From JAWXCM01 sp034408745 (GTDB taxonomy: Bacteria; Acidobacteriota; Terriglobia; Bryobacterales; Bryobacteraceae), in assembly GCA_034408745.1 (NCBI GenBank), contig JAWXCM010000152.1, forward strand, positions 1 through 61,572: DNA of 61,572 bases. Direction: 5' to 3'. This document shows, in pieces, positions 45,570 to 54,872 of the stretch (its first letter is position 1; the number at the start of each line of letters is the position of its first letter). The notes under the pieces were generated by a model. That model was not told the DNA's origin, did no database searches, and saw only the letters and a list, made by a program, of their open reading frames with translations. The position numbers and the translations under genes were made by a program.

Positions 45570-47117
45570 ATGCGCATCCTTCTTCTTCTCGCAATGGTTC
45601 CTCTCTGTTTCGCAATCGATGTGGAGCAGCACAAGCCTCGTGACTTCACGTTCCGTGCGCAGCCGGCCGGGAATCCCTTCGACACGGATTTAACTGGCGA
45701 GTTTACCGGGCCAGATAACCTGACGCTGCGGATCCCTGGCTTTTACGACGGCGACGGAACGTGGAAGATCCGGTTCGCCGCGCCCGTCCCCGGAGACTGG
45801 AAACTGCGCACCGCATCCTCTGTCGCGGCGTTACATGGCAGGACAGAGACCATTCGGGCAACGCCAAACCGAAATGCGCGCATACACGGGCTTCTTGAGA
45901 TCGACCGACAGCATCCGTATCACTTCCGCTATGCGGACGGAACACGCTTCTTTCTCATGGGGTATGAGGCCGACTGGCTCTGGGGAGCCGACATGCTCGA
46001 TCCGCAGCGCCGCCTGATGCACCGGCTGATCGATCAGATTGATGCCAGAGGCTTCAACTATGTGCTTGTCAACGTCTACGCGCACGACACACGCTGGTGT
46101 CCAGGCAAAGTCAATGAATGGGACTTCGGCCCGTCGCCGCTGTATGTCTTTGGCGGGACCAATGAGAAACCCGACCACTCGGTGCTGAATCCCAAATTCT
46201 TCGCAATCTACGATGGCATGATGGAGGCGCTGTGGCAAAAGGGCATCGTTGCCCACATCATGATCAAGGTCTACAACAAGGCCGTGAACTGGCCTGCCAA
46301 AGGCAGCTCCGATGAGGCTCGATATTTTCGCTACGTGACGGCTCGGTATCAGGCCTACCCCAATATCGTTTGGGATTTTGCAAAAGAAGCATACAACGAA
46401 AAGAACGAGACTCTGCAGAAGAACCTGATGGACAGCGTTCGTTCTGTTGACGCGTACCGCCATCTGACGGTAGCGCACGATGACGACGCCTACGAGTGGA
46501 ACAACAGCCTGAACGCCAACGTCGACTTCCGTGTAGACCAGCAGCATTCCGACTGGGAGCAGATGATTGCGTTCGACCGTGCGCATCGTACACGGCCTGT
46601 GGTGAACGTGGAATTTAGTTATGAGCTTGGAGTGGAGCCGCTCCCCACACACACCAATGTGAATCAGGTGGACTGGAAGGAAATGCTGCGCCGCGCGTGG
46701 CGCATCCAGATGGCCGGGGGCTACCTGGCGTATTACTACAACAACACAGCGTGGGACATCGTCAAGCCTGATCCTGAACCGCCGGGTCACGCCCGCTGGC
46801 AGATTCTTAAACAAACGATGGAGAGTCTTCCGTACTGGCGCATGGATCCGGTTCCCTCTCTTGCAGCAGGGGGGACCTGTCTGGCCGAACCCGCAGCTAC
46901 CTGGATATGCTACCTGGAGGGATCGAAGACGAGGCTCAGGGAGAACGCGCTTCATCTGAACCTCACCAGTCTGAGCGCTCCTGCTTCAGCGGAGTGGATC
47001 AACACGTGGACCGGAGATCGCCTCCCCGCGGGTGAGGCGTCGAGCGGGATAAAGACCTTCGAATATCCGGCGAGTTTCGATAAGGCGCCCGCAGTTCTGG
47101 TGATTCGACGTAAATGA
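45570..47117 (+). CDS. DUF5060/DUF4038 glycoside hydrolase
   Basis: The 515-residue protein has a signal peptide (MRILLLLAMVPLCFA) and a DUF5060 beta-sandwich (about 25-105, NPFDTDLTGEFTGPDNLTLR, GFYDGDGTWKIRF). A DUF4038 TIM barrel follows (about 110-420, RFFLMGYEADWLWGAD). Likely catalytic glutamates are in IVWDFAKEAYNEK and VVNVEFSYELG. A small C-terminal beta domain holds WINTWTGDR. The family is related to GH140-type enzymes that act on complex pectic side chains. The stop overlaps the next start in ATGA. A 520-residue paralogue is at 56876-58438. Confidence 0.88.
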   Translation: MRILLLLAMVPLCFAIDVEQHKPRDFTFRAQPAGNPFDTDLTGEFTGPDNLTLRIPGFYDGDGTWKIRFAAPVPGDWKLRTASSVAALHGRTETIRATPNRNARIHGLLEIDRQHPYHFRYADGTRFFLMGYEADWLWGADMLDPQRRLMHRLIDQIDARGFNYVLVNVYAHDTRWCPGKVNEWDFGPSPLYVFGGTNEKPDHSVLNPKFFAIYDGMMEALWQKGIVAHIMIKVYNKAVNWPAKGSSDEARYFRYVTARYQAYPNIVWDFAKEAYNEKNETLQKNLMDSVRSVDAYRHLTVAHDDDAYEWNNSLNANVDFRVDQQHSDWEQMIAFDRAHRTRPVVNVEFSYELGVEPLPTHTNVNQVDWKEMLRRAWRIQMAGGYLAYYYNNTAWDIVKPDPEPPGHARWQILKQTMESLPYWRMDPVPSLAAGGTCLAEPAATWICYLEGSKTRLRENALHLNLTSLSAPASAEWINTWTGDRLPAGEASSGIKTFEYPASFDKAPAVLVIRRK

Positions 47118-48139
47118 GCAACTCAGAGACCAGACGCCTGCGCGGAGCGCTCATCGGATGCGGGTTCTTTGGGCAAATCCAGGCGGAGGGCTGGAGCCGC
47201 ACTCCCGGCGCCACAATTGTCGCAGCGTGTGATCCGGACGTGGAGCGAGCGCGGTCTGTGTCACCGAACGCCTTCACGGACCTCGACCAGATGCTTGCCG
47301 CAACCGAGCTGGACTTCGTGGATATCGCCACCCGGCCCGATTCGCATCTGGAACTCGTGCGTTGGGCGGTGGAGCACCGGCTGCCGACGATATGCCAGAA
47401 GCCGCTGGCAAATTCCGTCGAAGACGCGCGCGCGATTCTGAGGCTCTGTGAGCAATCCGAAGCCCGGGTCATGGTTCATGAGAACTGGCGATGGCAGCCG
47501 TGGTTCCGGGAAGCACACCGTCTGATCGCGGCGGGAAGCATAGGCGAGCCACTGTGCTATCAGTTCCGCATGCGGCAGAGAGACGGATACGGTTCGAACG
47601 CATATCCTAACCAGCCATACTTTCGCAGCATGCCGCGTCTTCTCATTCACGAGACGCTGGTTCACGCAGTCGATACGTCCCGCTTCTTCTTTGGCGATGT
47701 CGTCTCCGTCTTTGCGCGCGCCCGGCGAGTCAACCCGCTGATTGCCGGGGAGGATCGTGCGCTGCTCACACTCGTACACAGCGGGACTGTGGACGGCGTG
47801 ATAGATGGTCATCGATTCGGGAACCCGGATCCTTCCGGTCCGGCAATGGGTGACACCGTCATTGAGGGGGAGAGCGCCGTTCTTCGGATCAGTGCCGCCG
47901 GTCAGATTAATCTAAACGGCAGCGAAGTGTATGCGCCGCCTCCGAACCTCCCTGGTTATAAGGGCGACAGTGTGCGGGCGGTGCAGATGCATTTCCTCGA
48001 GTGCCTGCGCAACGGAGAGCCAATGGAATCCAGCGTAAAGGCTTACTGGAACACTTTCGCGACCGTAGAGGCGGCCTACGCCAGCGTTTTGTCAGGCTGT
48101 TCCGCAGCCGTCGTACCATTCCATGCCGATTCCAACTAA
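47114..48139 (+). CDS. Gfo/Idh/MocA-family oxidoreductase
   Basis: The 341 residues comprise an N-terminal Rossmann domain (ALIGCGFFGQIQAEGWSRTP, VDIATRPDSHLELVRWAVEH) and a C-terminal substrate domain with the catalytic-site segment RLLIHETLVHAVDTSRFFFG. Family members oxidise or reduce sugars and cyclitols with NAD(P). The usual E-K-P motif reads QKP here (ICQKPLANS): the catalytic Lys is kept but Glu is replaced by Gln. It overlaps the upstream hydrolase by 4 bp and the downstream dehydrogenase by 17 bp, so translation is coupled. No signal peptide is present; it is cytoplasmic. Confidence 0.9.
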   Translation: MSNSETRRLRGALIGCGFFGQIQAEGWSRTPGATIVAACDPDVERARSVSPNAFTDLDQMLAATELDFVDIATRPDSHLELVRWAVEHRLPTICQKPLANSVEDARAILRLCEQSEARVMVHENWRWQPWFREAHRLIAAGSIGEPLCYQFRMRQRDGYGSNAYPNQPYFRSMPRLLIHETLVHAVDTSRFFFGDVVSVFARARRVNPLIAGEDRALLTLVHSGTVDGVIDGHRFGNPDPSGPAMGDTVIEGESAVLRISAAGQINLNGSEVYAPPPNLPGYKGDSVRAVQMHFLECLRNGEPMESSVKAYWNTFATVEAAYASVLSGCSAAVVPFHADSN

Positions 48140-49172
48140 TTCAACTAAGAAACACATCGCGCTGCTGCCGGGAGATGGCATAGGCGGAGAGGTGCTTGAC
48201 GCGGCCGTACAGGTCCTGCGGGCTCTGCCGGGTATCGACTTCAGATTCGAGGAATATCCGTGCGGTGCCGGGGAGTATCTTCGGTCCGGCAATCCTCTGC
48301 CGGAACCTACAATGCAGGCGTGCCGTAGTGTGGATGCAATCCTGCTGGGCGCCATGGGATTGCCCGACGTTCGCTGGCCCGACGGTCGGGAGATGGCGCC
48401 TCAACTCGATCTACGCGAACAACTGGAGCTCTTCGCCGGCGTTCGTCCGGTCCGTGTATTCCACCCCTCGCACTCTCCGTTGCGGACCCCTCGTATCGAC
48501 TACGTGCTGGTCCGGGAATCCACCGAGGGTCTGTTCTCCACCAGGCTCCGTCCGAGAGACAGGACCGCGACGTCGGTGCGTGACGAACTGCTGGTGACGC
48601 GCGCCGGATCGGAGCGCCTGTTCCATTTCTGCTTTCGGCTGGCGCGGACAAGGCGGCGCAAACTGACGCTGATCGACAAGGCGAACGTCCTGCCGTCCAT
48701 GGCCTTCTTCCGCGAGATCTTCTATGAGGTCGCTCAGCAGTACCCCGATGTGGAAGCCGGGCACGTCTACGTGGACGCGGCGGCGCTGTACATGGTGCAA
48801 TCGCCGGAGCGGTTCGACGTCCTGGTCACGGAGAACCTGTTCGGGGACATTCTGTCGGATCTTTCCGCCGGCACGGTGGGCGGCATGGGTCTGGCGCCGT
48901 CCGCCGATATCGGTGAGAAGCATGCCGTGTTTCAACCGGCGCATGGTTCCGCTCCGGACATCGCAGGCAGAGGCGTTGCGAACCCGGTTGCGACAATCCT
49001 CTCCGCGGCGATGATGCTGGAATGGTTCGGCCAGCCTGAGTGTGACAGCGGGGCTGCCCGGATCCGCGCCGCTGTCGAGACCGTGCTGGCGAACCCGGAG
49101 AACGCGACACCGGATCTGGGCGGTCGCCTGAGCACGAGAGAGCTGACGGATCGCATCCTGGACGTACTTTGA
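48123..49172 (+). CDS. isocitrate/isopropylmalate/tartrate dehydrogenase-family enzyme
   Basis: The 349-residue protein belongs to the metal- and NAD(P)-dependent beta-decarboxylating dehydrogenases: LLPGDGIGGEVLDAAVQVL, RESTEGLFS in place of the isopropylmalate-type RELTGG, LIDKANVLPS, TENLFGDILSDLSAGTVGGM and AHGSAPDIAGRGVANP. The REST-E-G loop is closer to the tartrate/isocitrate side than to LeuB. A role in catabolism of a sugar acid or hydroxydiacid therefore fits better than leucine synthesis, and no leucine genes are nearby. It overlaps the oxidoreductase gene by 17 bp. Confidence 0.85.
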   Translation: MPIPTNSTKKHIALLPGDGIGGEVLDAAVQVLRALPGIDFRFEEYPCGAGEYLRSGNPLPEPTMQACRSVDAILLGAMGLPDVRWPDGREMAPQLDLREQLELFAGVRPVRVFHPSHSPLRTPRIDYVLVRESTEGLFSTRLRPRDRTATSVRDELLVTRAGSERLFHFCFRLARTRRRKLTLIDKANVLPSMAFFREIFYEVAQQYPDVEAGHVYVDAAALYMVQSPERFDVLVTENLFGDILSDLSAGTVGGMGLAPSADIGEKHAVFQPAHGSAPDIAGRGVANPVATILSAAMMLEWFGQPECDSGAARIRAAVETVLANPENATPDLGGRLSTRELTDRILDVL

Positions 49173-49176
49173 TCCC

Positions 49177-50226
49177 ATGCTGACCCGGCGAGAACTGTCC
49201 GTGGGCCTGCTGGCGAGTTGTTGCCACTCCAAACCCGGATCCGTTCATTTCCCTGGAGCCAGCTGGGAACAGCGCGACCCTCGCGACCTGAAAGCCGATC
49301 CCGCGAAACTGGACCAGCTGGCAACTGAGCTCGAGGGACACGGCTGTGTCGTGAAGGACGGCTACGTGGTGAAGACCTGGGGAGACCAGTCCACGAAACG
49401 CGACTGGCTGTCCTCTGTGAAGCCGGTGTTCAGTACGTTGTTGTTCTTTGCGATTCAGGAAAAGAAGCTGAAGAGCGTCGACGTTCGGGTTGCGGACTTT
49501 GGATGGGAGCTGCGATCCAGGGATCGCGGGATGACATTCCGCCATCTCGCTGATATGACCAGCGGGTATGCCCGTCCGGAGCCGCCAGGCGCCGCCTACG
49601 CATACAACGACTACGCGATTCAGCTCTATCAAAAGACTCTTTTCGATCGTGTCTTCCGGGAAGATGCCGATACCGTGGCGAATGCTCCGAACCGGTTCGG
49701 AGCGTTGCAGCTGGAAGACGGAATGTCGTTCAACCCGAGGAGGCGGCTCCTCGCTTCCGTGCGCGACTTTGCCCGCATCGCGTGGTTCTGGCTACACCAG
49801 GGCCGCTGGAACGACAAGCAAATACTTAACAGGGACTTCTTCCGGAAATACCAGAAGCCCGATGTGCCGTTCTCATTGCCTCACACGCGGGAGGCGGCGG
49901 ATGACGATTATCTCAAGATTGGTACGTTCGGTGGAGGCTCCGATCACTTCACGAAGTTCGGACCCGGCGTGTATGGATTCAACTGGTGGTTCAATCGCAC
50001 CAGCCGGCTGCATCCGGATCGGAAGATGTGGCCCGGCGCGCCCGCCGATTCGATCTTGTCCATTGGCGCCGGAGGGAATTGCTCTGTGGTGTTCCCGTCC
50101 CGTGGAGTGGTGCTGGCATCGTCCCGGGGCAAGTGGGGTCAGCTGGCCGGTGGCGACCCCGGTTCCTCACAGAACCGTCACCTTCAGCTGTTGGCCGAAG
50201 CAACAGGCGACGGCCGGCAACGCTGA
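49177..50226 (+). CDS. Tat-exported lipoprotein serine hydrolase (beta-lactamase fold)
   Basis: The 349-residue protein begins MLTRRELSVGLLASC. An arginine pair, short hydrophobic stretch and lipobox LASC predict a Tat-exported lipoprotein. The beta-lactamase/penicillin-binding fold is seen in WLSSVKPVFSTLLFFAIQEK (S-x-x-K nucleophile), TFRHLADMTSGYARPE, and the YND-type motif in AYAYNDYAIQLYQ. Such proteins are often esterases or transacylases, not drug-resistance enzymes. It lies 4 bp after the dehydrogenase and is the last gene before the Oar promoter. It may remove ester groups from the incoming glycan (inference). Confidence 0.8.
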   Translation: MLTRRELSVGLLASCCHSKPGSVHFPGASWEQRDPRDLKADPAKLDQLATELEGHGCVVKDGYVVKTWGDQSTKRDWLSSVKPVFSTLLFFAIQEKKLKSVDVRVADFGWELRSRDRGMTFRHLADMTSGYARPEPPGAAYAYNDYAIQLYQKTLFDRVFREDADTVANAPNRFGALQLEDGMSFNPRRRLLASVRDFARIAWFWLHQGRWNDKQILNRDFFRKYQKPDVPFSLPHTREAADDDYLKIGTFGGGSDHFTKFGPGVYGFNWWFNRTSRLHPDRKMWPGAPADSILSIGAGGNCSVVFPSRGVVLASSRGKWGQLAGGDPGSSQNRHLQLLAEATGDGRQR

Positions 50227-50261
50227 CCCGTAAGGGAAAACTGGCTGACGAATATCGCCCA

Positions 50262-50290
50262 TTGACATGCGCTTAGTTTATATATTATAT
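50262..50290 (+). promoter_or_regulatory. promoter of the Oar operon with overlapping A/T-rich motif
   Basis: TTGACA (50262-50267) is followed after 17 bases by TTATAT (50285-50290), only 10 bp before the ATG at 50301; the transcript would be almost leaderless. The A/T-rich run around the -10 (TATATATTATATCC) matches, on the opposite strand, the motif before the GntR gene near 60376-60388. It may be an operator for that regulator. Confidence 0.5.
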
Positions 50291-50300
50291 CCATAGGGCC

Positions 50301-53300
50301 ATGAGAACGCTTCGCACGTTACTTCTCCTCGTCTCTTTCTGCGCCCACGTCTTCGCGCAACTCAACACCGGAACGATCGTCGGACTCGTAGTCGATGCCA
50401 GTGGAGCCAGCGTCCTGGGCGCAGCGGTAACGCTGACCAGCGAACTCACGGGCGATGTCCGTACGACACTGTCGACCGAATCCGGAAACTTTACGCTGCC
50501 CGGCGTGCGCGCCGGGAAATACACCCTGCGAGTCTCTGTGCCCGGCTTCCAGGTCGTGGAACGTAAAGAACTCACGATCGCCTCGAACGAATATCTGGCG
50601 GCCGGCACCATCACGCTTCAGCCGGGCAGCACGAACGAAGTGATCAGCGTAACGGCCAGTACGGCCGTCGTCCAGACAGCCAGCGCCGAGAATTCTTCCC
50701 TGCTCGATACGCGCCAGATGAGTACCATGTTGACGCGTGGCCGTGACGTGATGTCGCTGCTGCGACTGATGCCAGGCGTATCGCAAAACAGCGATCCGAC
50801 CTCGCTGGGCAGCGAGATCGGATCGTCGGCGCCGAACATCGGTGGCCTGCGCAATACCGACAGTACGGTGTCCGTTGACGGAATGGTGGGGAGCGACGCG
50901 GACAATGTGAACGTCAATATCACTACTGTCAGCATGGACGCCGTCGCGGAAGTGAAGGTACTCGCGAACAACTTTCAGGCTGAATATGGCCGCAATGCCG
51001 GTGCGCAGGTATCCATCATCTCCAAATCAGGCACGCGGGAGTATCACGGATCCGCCTCGTGGTTCAAACGCCATGAGATGTTCAACGCAAACAACTTCTT
51101 CGGCAACCTGAACGGGCTTCAAAAGCCGGTGTACCGCTATAACACGTTCACCGGCACATTTGGCGGTCCGGTCGTCATTCCCAAACTGTTTAACAAGAAC
51201 CGGGATAAACTCTTCTTCTTCTACTCGCACGAACAGTGGCTTGCCAGGGAGCCGCAGGGCATTCGGCAGACCACGATGCCCACGGAACTGGAGCGCCTGG
51301 GCAACTTTTCGCAATCCGTAAACCAGAACAATTCGCTGATTATCGTTCGCGACCCGAACACGCAGCAGCCTTTCCAGGGAAACATCATCCCTGCAAGCCG
51401 TATCAGCCCGACGGGTCAGGCAATGCTGAAGATGTTTCCGATGCCCAACTTCCTCGACCGGACCATCAGCCGCGGAGCGTACAACTATCAGTTCCAGGAC
51501 ATCCGCGAACTGCCGAAACGCCTCGATCAGGTGAAGCTGGACTACAACATCACCGCAAAAGACCGGCTGAGCGGGCGGTACCGGGACTGGATCCAAAACT
51601 CGAAAGGCTACACCTCGGTTGCCGGCTGGAGTTCCAACTGGGATCACTTCTACAACGCCTACTCCAAGACGGAACGCAGTGCCGTCGTCAACTACACCCG
51701 CACCATCACGCCACACATCCTCAACGAGTTCGTGTTCGGCGGACGTGTGATGGGTGAGGGTACACCAAAGCCGACAGCTGACCAGGCCGCCCCTGTGCTC
51801 CGTTCCGCACGAGGGATGGGAAATCTGAAACAGTTTTACCCTGAAGCCAACCCCGACAACTACGTTCCCGCGTTGACCTTCGGCGGAGTCGTTAACGGAC
51901 CGACGGTCGGTTACGATAACCGCTGGCCCATCAATGCCGGCGATACTCGCTGGACGCTGGGCAACAACACGAGCTGGACCCGCGGCACCCACAACATCAA
52001 AGCCGGTGCGTACTACGAATTCAATCTGAGCGACGAAGGGGTCGCGGCAAACTGCTTTACAGGGTGCTTCGATTTCACCGCGGATTCCAACAATCCGCGC
52101 GACACCGGATTCGCGTTTTCGAACGCGGCACTGGGCAACTTCCGTTCCTATTCGGAATCTTCCAAACGCAACTTCCGCGGTGGGCAAAACTATCTGTTCG
52201 AGTTCTTCGTTCAGGACAGCTGGAAGGTGAACCGCCGTCTGACGCTGGAACTGGGACTGCGGCTGTCCGCGTTCTCACCGTGGACCATGCAGCCGGGTCA
52301 GCAAGGCGCGGCGTGGGTGAAGGAGCGGTTCGACCCGGCGAGAGCAGTGCAGTTGTACCGTCCGGGTTTCAACGCTGCCGGAAGGCGCGTGGCTGTGAAT
52401 CCCGTCACCGGCCAGGAGGCGCCAGCCGTGGCTGTCGGAGCCCTGGTTCCGAACGTCGGGGATCCGTACAACGGCATGGTGCTGGCCAACGACAAGATGT
52501 CACCGCCGGGCTGGCAGAACAAGCCTGGACTACAGCCCGGCCCGCGTTTCGGCTTCGCCTATGACGTCTTTGGGAATGGCAAGACCGCGATCCGCGGCGG
52601 TTTTGGAATCACCTACCAGACGCAGATCAATTCCGCATACGCGAATAGTCTTGTCAACGCGGCACCGCCCATCGTTCTGCAGCCGAACGTTTACTACGAT
52701 TCCATAGAGAACGTTTTCGGAGCTGGTGGCAGTGCTTCTGGCGGATATCTCTTCCCTCCCGGAACTGTCCGTACCTTCGAGCTAAATTACAAGCCAGCGA
52801 GTGTGTACAACTACTCGCTGAACGTCCAGCAGAACGTCGGCTTCGACACTGTGGTGAGCGTCGCATATGTCGGCAACGTTGGACGCCATCTGCTGCAAAA
52901 CCGGAATCTGAATACGCTGCCATATGGCACCCGATTCCAGCCGTGGGCACAGGACCCGACCTCGCCGGGGCGGCCGCTCCCCGATACCTTCCTGGTTCCG
53001 TATGCCGGCTATTCGGCTGTGAGTTCGCTGGAGAATTCCGGTATTTCCAACTACAACTCGCTGCAGGTTACCGCCAATCGCCGCTTCAGCCGTGGCTTTC
53101 AGTTCGGTGGAGCATGGACATATTCAAAGACCATGAACTACTCCGACGGGCCTGCGAACATGCCGCTGTACCGCGACGCTCATTCGTTCCTGTATGGAAA
53201 GGCGGGCTACGATCAAACGCACATCCTGGTGATTAACTTCACCTATGACGTGCCAAAACTCGGCAGGCTGGTTCCCAACAGATTCGGCAGGGCGGTGCTC

Positions 53301-53777
53301 GACAACTGGCAACTCGCGGGCTTCGGATCCATGGCAAGCGGATTTCCCTCCGGCGTGGGCTTTACTACCGTGGACAATGCGGACATCACAGGCGGCGGCG
53401 ACGGCAATCGAGTCAACGTCAACGGAGTGGCGCAACGGCCCTTTGGCGAACGCACATACGACCGCTGGTTCGACCCCACGGTGTTCTCCCGCCCCGCGCG
53501 AGGGGACCTTGGTAATGCGCCGAAGGACGTCTACCGTGGCCCCGGCATGAATTCGTGGGACATCTCGGTTTTCAAGAATTTTCCCCTGTTCTCCGAATCG
53601 AAGCTGATCCAGTTCCGCTCGGAGTTCTACAATATTTTTAATCACACGCAGTTCGCGTCAGTAGACTCGACGGCGCGGTTCGATGCCGCCGGAAATCAGG
53701 TGAATACGCGGCTCGGACAGGTTACCGGCGCGCGCTCTCCGCGCGTGATTCAGTTGGCCCTGACATTTAGATTCTAA
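50301..53777 (+). CDS. Oar-type TonB-dependent receptor of the carbohydrate locus
   Basis: The 1158-residue receptor has a signal peptide (MRTLRTLLLLVSFCAHVFAQ) and a regulatory-like domain (TIVGLVVDASGASVLGAAVT ... GVRAGKYTLRVSVPGF). The plug includes VSVDGMVGSDADNVNV, QAEYGRNAGAQVSIISKSGT and EYHGSASWFKRHEMF; the barrel ends VIQLALTFRF. No Shine-Dalgarno lies at a normal distance and the promoter is very close to the ATG. The hydrolase gene starts inside its stop codon (TAATG), so the two are coupled. This is the only receptor in the 44-60 kb locus and probably brings in its oligosaccharide. No SusD-like partner is present. Confidence 0.92.
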   Translation: MRTLRTLLLLVSFCAHVFAQLNTGTIVGLVVDASGASVLGAAVTLTSELTGDVRTTLSTESGNFTLPGVRAGKYTLRVSVPGFQVVERKELTIASNEYLAAGTITLQPGSTNEVISVTASTAVVQTASAENSSLLDTRQMSTMLTRGRDVMSLLRLMPGVSQNSDPTSLGSEIGSSAPNIGGLRNTDSTVSVDGMVGSDADNVNVNITTVSMDAVAEVKVLANNFQAEYGRNAGAQVSIISKSGTREYHGSASWFKRHEMFNANNFFGNLNGLQKPVYRYNTFTGTFGGPVVIPKLFNKNRDKLFFFYSHEQWLAREPQGIRQTTMPTELERLGNFSQSVNQNNSLIIVRDPNTQQPFQGNIIPASRISPTGQAMLKMFPMPNFLDRTISRGAYNYQFQDIRELPKRLDQVKLDYNITAKDRLSGRYRDWIQNSKGYTSVAGWSSNWDHFYNAYSKTERSAVVNYTRTITPHILNEFVFGGRVMGEGTPKPTADQAAPVLRSARGMGNLKQFYPEANPDNYVPALTFGGVVNGPTVGYDNRWPINAGDTRWTLGNNTSWTRGTHNIKAGAYYEFNLSDEGVAANCFTGCFDFTADSNNPRDTGFAFSNAALGNFRSYSESSKRNFRGGQNYLFEFFVQDSWKVNRRLTLELGLRLSAFSPWTMQPGQQGAAWVKERFDPARAVQLYRPGFNAAGRRVAVNPVTGQEAPAVAVGALVPNVGDPYNGMVLANDKMSPPGWQNKPGLQPGPRFGFAYDVFGNGKTAIRGGFGITYQTQINSAYANSLVNAAPPIVLQPNVYYDSIENVFGAGGSASGGYLFPPGTVRTFELNYKPASVYNYSLNVQQNVGFDTVVSVAYVGNVGRHLLQNRNLNTLPYGTRFQPWAQDPTSPGRPLPDTFLVPYAGYSAVSSLENSGISNYNSLQVTANRRFSRGFQFGGAWTYSKTMNYSDGPANMPLYRDAHSFLYGKAGYDQTHILVINFTYDVPKLGRLVPNRFGRAVLDNWQLAGFGSMASGFPSGVGFTTVDNADITGGGDGNRVNVNGVAQRPFGERTYDRWFDPTVFSRPARGDLGNAPKDVYRGPGMNSWDISVFKNFPLFSESKLIQFRSEFYNIFNHTQFASVDSTARFDAAGNQVNTRLGQVTGARSPRVIQLALTFRF

Positions 53778-54856
53778 TGATCACACGACGTTTTCTGCTG
53801 CAAATGGCCGCCGCGCCCGCACTTATGCCGGCCGCGGACCGCAAGACTGATGTGTCCATTCGGCGAGATCAGTTCCTGATCAATCGCCGCCCCACTTACA
53901 AGGGCCGGACGTGGAAGGGACATAAGATCGAAGGCCTGCTCATGAACTCACGCATGGTGCAGGGGACCTTTGATGACCGGAATCCCGAGACGGTGTCGAA
54001 GTGGGCGTATCCGGATACGAAGAAGTGGGACCCCGAACGCAATGTACGCGAGTTCATTGCCGCCATGCCCGAATGGCGGAAGCACGGGCTGCTCTCATTC
54101 ACGCTGAACCTGCAGGGCGGTAGTCCGGAGGGCTATTCCAAAAACCAGCCCTGGGATACCTCGGGCATCAACCCGGATGGTTCGCTTCGTCCTGAGTACA
54201 TGAAGCGGCTCGAGCGTATCCTGAATCGCGCCGATGAACTCGGGATGGTCGCCATACTTGGCTACTTCTACTTCGGACAGGACCAGCGCGTCAGCGATGA
54301 AGCCGCCGTCCGCCGCGCTGTGGGGAATGCGACCAACTGGCTGCTGGATCATGATTACCGCAACGTGCTCGTCGAGATCACGAACGAAACCAACGTCCGG
54401 GCATATGACCACGACATCCTGAAACCACCGCGCGTTCATGAGTTGATCGATGCGGTCAAAGGGATGAATCGCAAGGGACGCCGGTTGCTTGTCGGTACGT
54501 CGTACGGAGGCGACGCGATCCCGCAACCCAACGTGGTGAAGTCATCGGATTTCCTTCTCGTGCACGGTAACGGCGTCAAAGACCCGAAGCGCATAGCCGA
54601 GATGGTCCGGCTGACACGGGCCGTCGACGGCTACCGGCCGATGCCGATCCTCTTCAATGAGGACGACCACTTCGACTTCGACAAACCGGAGAACAATATG
54701 ATCGCTGCCGTCTCCGAGTACGCTTCGTGGGGTTACTTCGATCCGGGCGCCAGCGACTACTCGGACGGATATCAATGTCCACCCGTGAACTGGGGGCTGA
54801 ACACGGATCGTAAGAAAAGCTTCTTCCGTCTGCTCCGTGAAGTCACCGGCTCGTGA
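53777..54856 (+). CDS. clan GH-A-like glycoside hydrolase, Tat-exported
   Basis: The 359-residue protein starts with a twin-arginine signal (MITRRFLLQMAAAPALMPAA). It carries a TIM barrel with clan GH-A features: acid/base Glu in NVLVEITNETNVRAYD and a likely nucleophile Glu in PILFNEDDHFDF. RTWKGHKIEGLLMNSRMVQG and RNVREFIAAMPEWRKHG are shared with the paralogue at 58529-59635; the two are clearly similar over their whole length. It overlaps the Oar stop by 1 bp. The exact family and substrate are unknown. Confidence 0.82.
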   Translation: MITRRFLLQMAAAPALMPAADRKTDVSIRRDQFLINRRPTYKGRTWKGHKIEGLLMNSRMVQGTFDDRNPETVSKWAYPDTKKWDPERNVREFIAAMPEWRKHGLLSFTLNLQGGSPEGYSKNQPWDTSGINPDGSLRPEYMKRLERILNRADELGMVAILGYFYFGQDQRVSDEAAVRRAVGNATNWLLDHDYRNVLVEITNETNVRAYDHDILKPPRVHELIDAVKGMNRKGRRLLVGTSYGGDAIPQPNVVKSSDFLLVHGNGVKDPKRIAEMVRLTRAVDGYRPMPILFNEDDHFDFDKPENNMIAAVSEYASWGYFDPGASDYSDGYQCPPVNWGLNTDRKKSFFRLLREVTGS

Positions 54857-54872
54857 GTACTGGAGGTATCTT

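Noticed and set aside
45831..46955. 374-residue open frame on the - strand
   Set aside because: Antisense shadow of the DUF4038 gene; the paralogue has a similar antisense frame, as expected from codon bias.
48123..49172. 3-isopropylmalate dehydrogenase (leuB)
   Set aside because: The substrate loop reads RESTEG, not RELTGG, and no leucine genes adjoin.
49177..50226. Antibiotic-resistance beta-lactamase
   Set aside because: The fold matches, but the YND-type motif, Tat lipoprotein signal and carbohydrate context fit an esterase-like serine hydrolase better.
51027..52187. 386-residue open frame on the - strand
   Set aside because: Antisense to the Oar receptor at 50301-53777; no homology seen.
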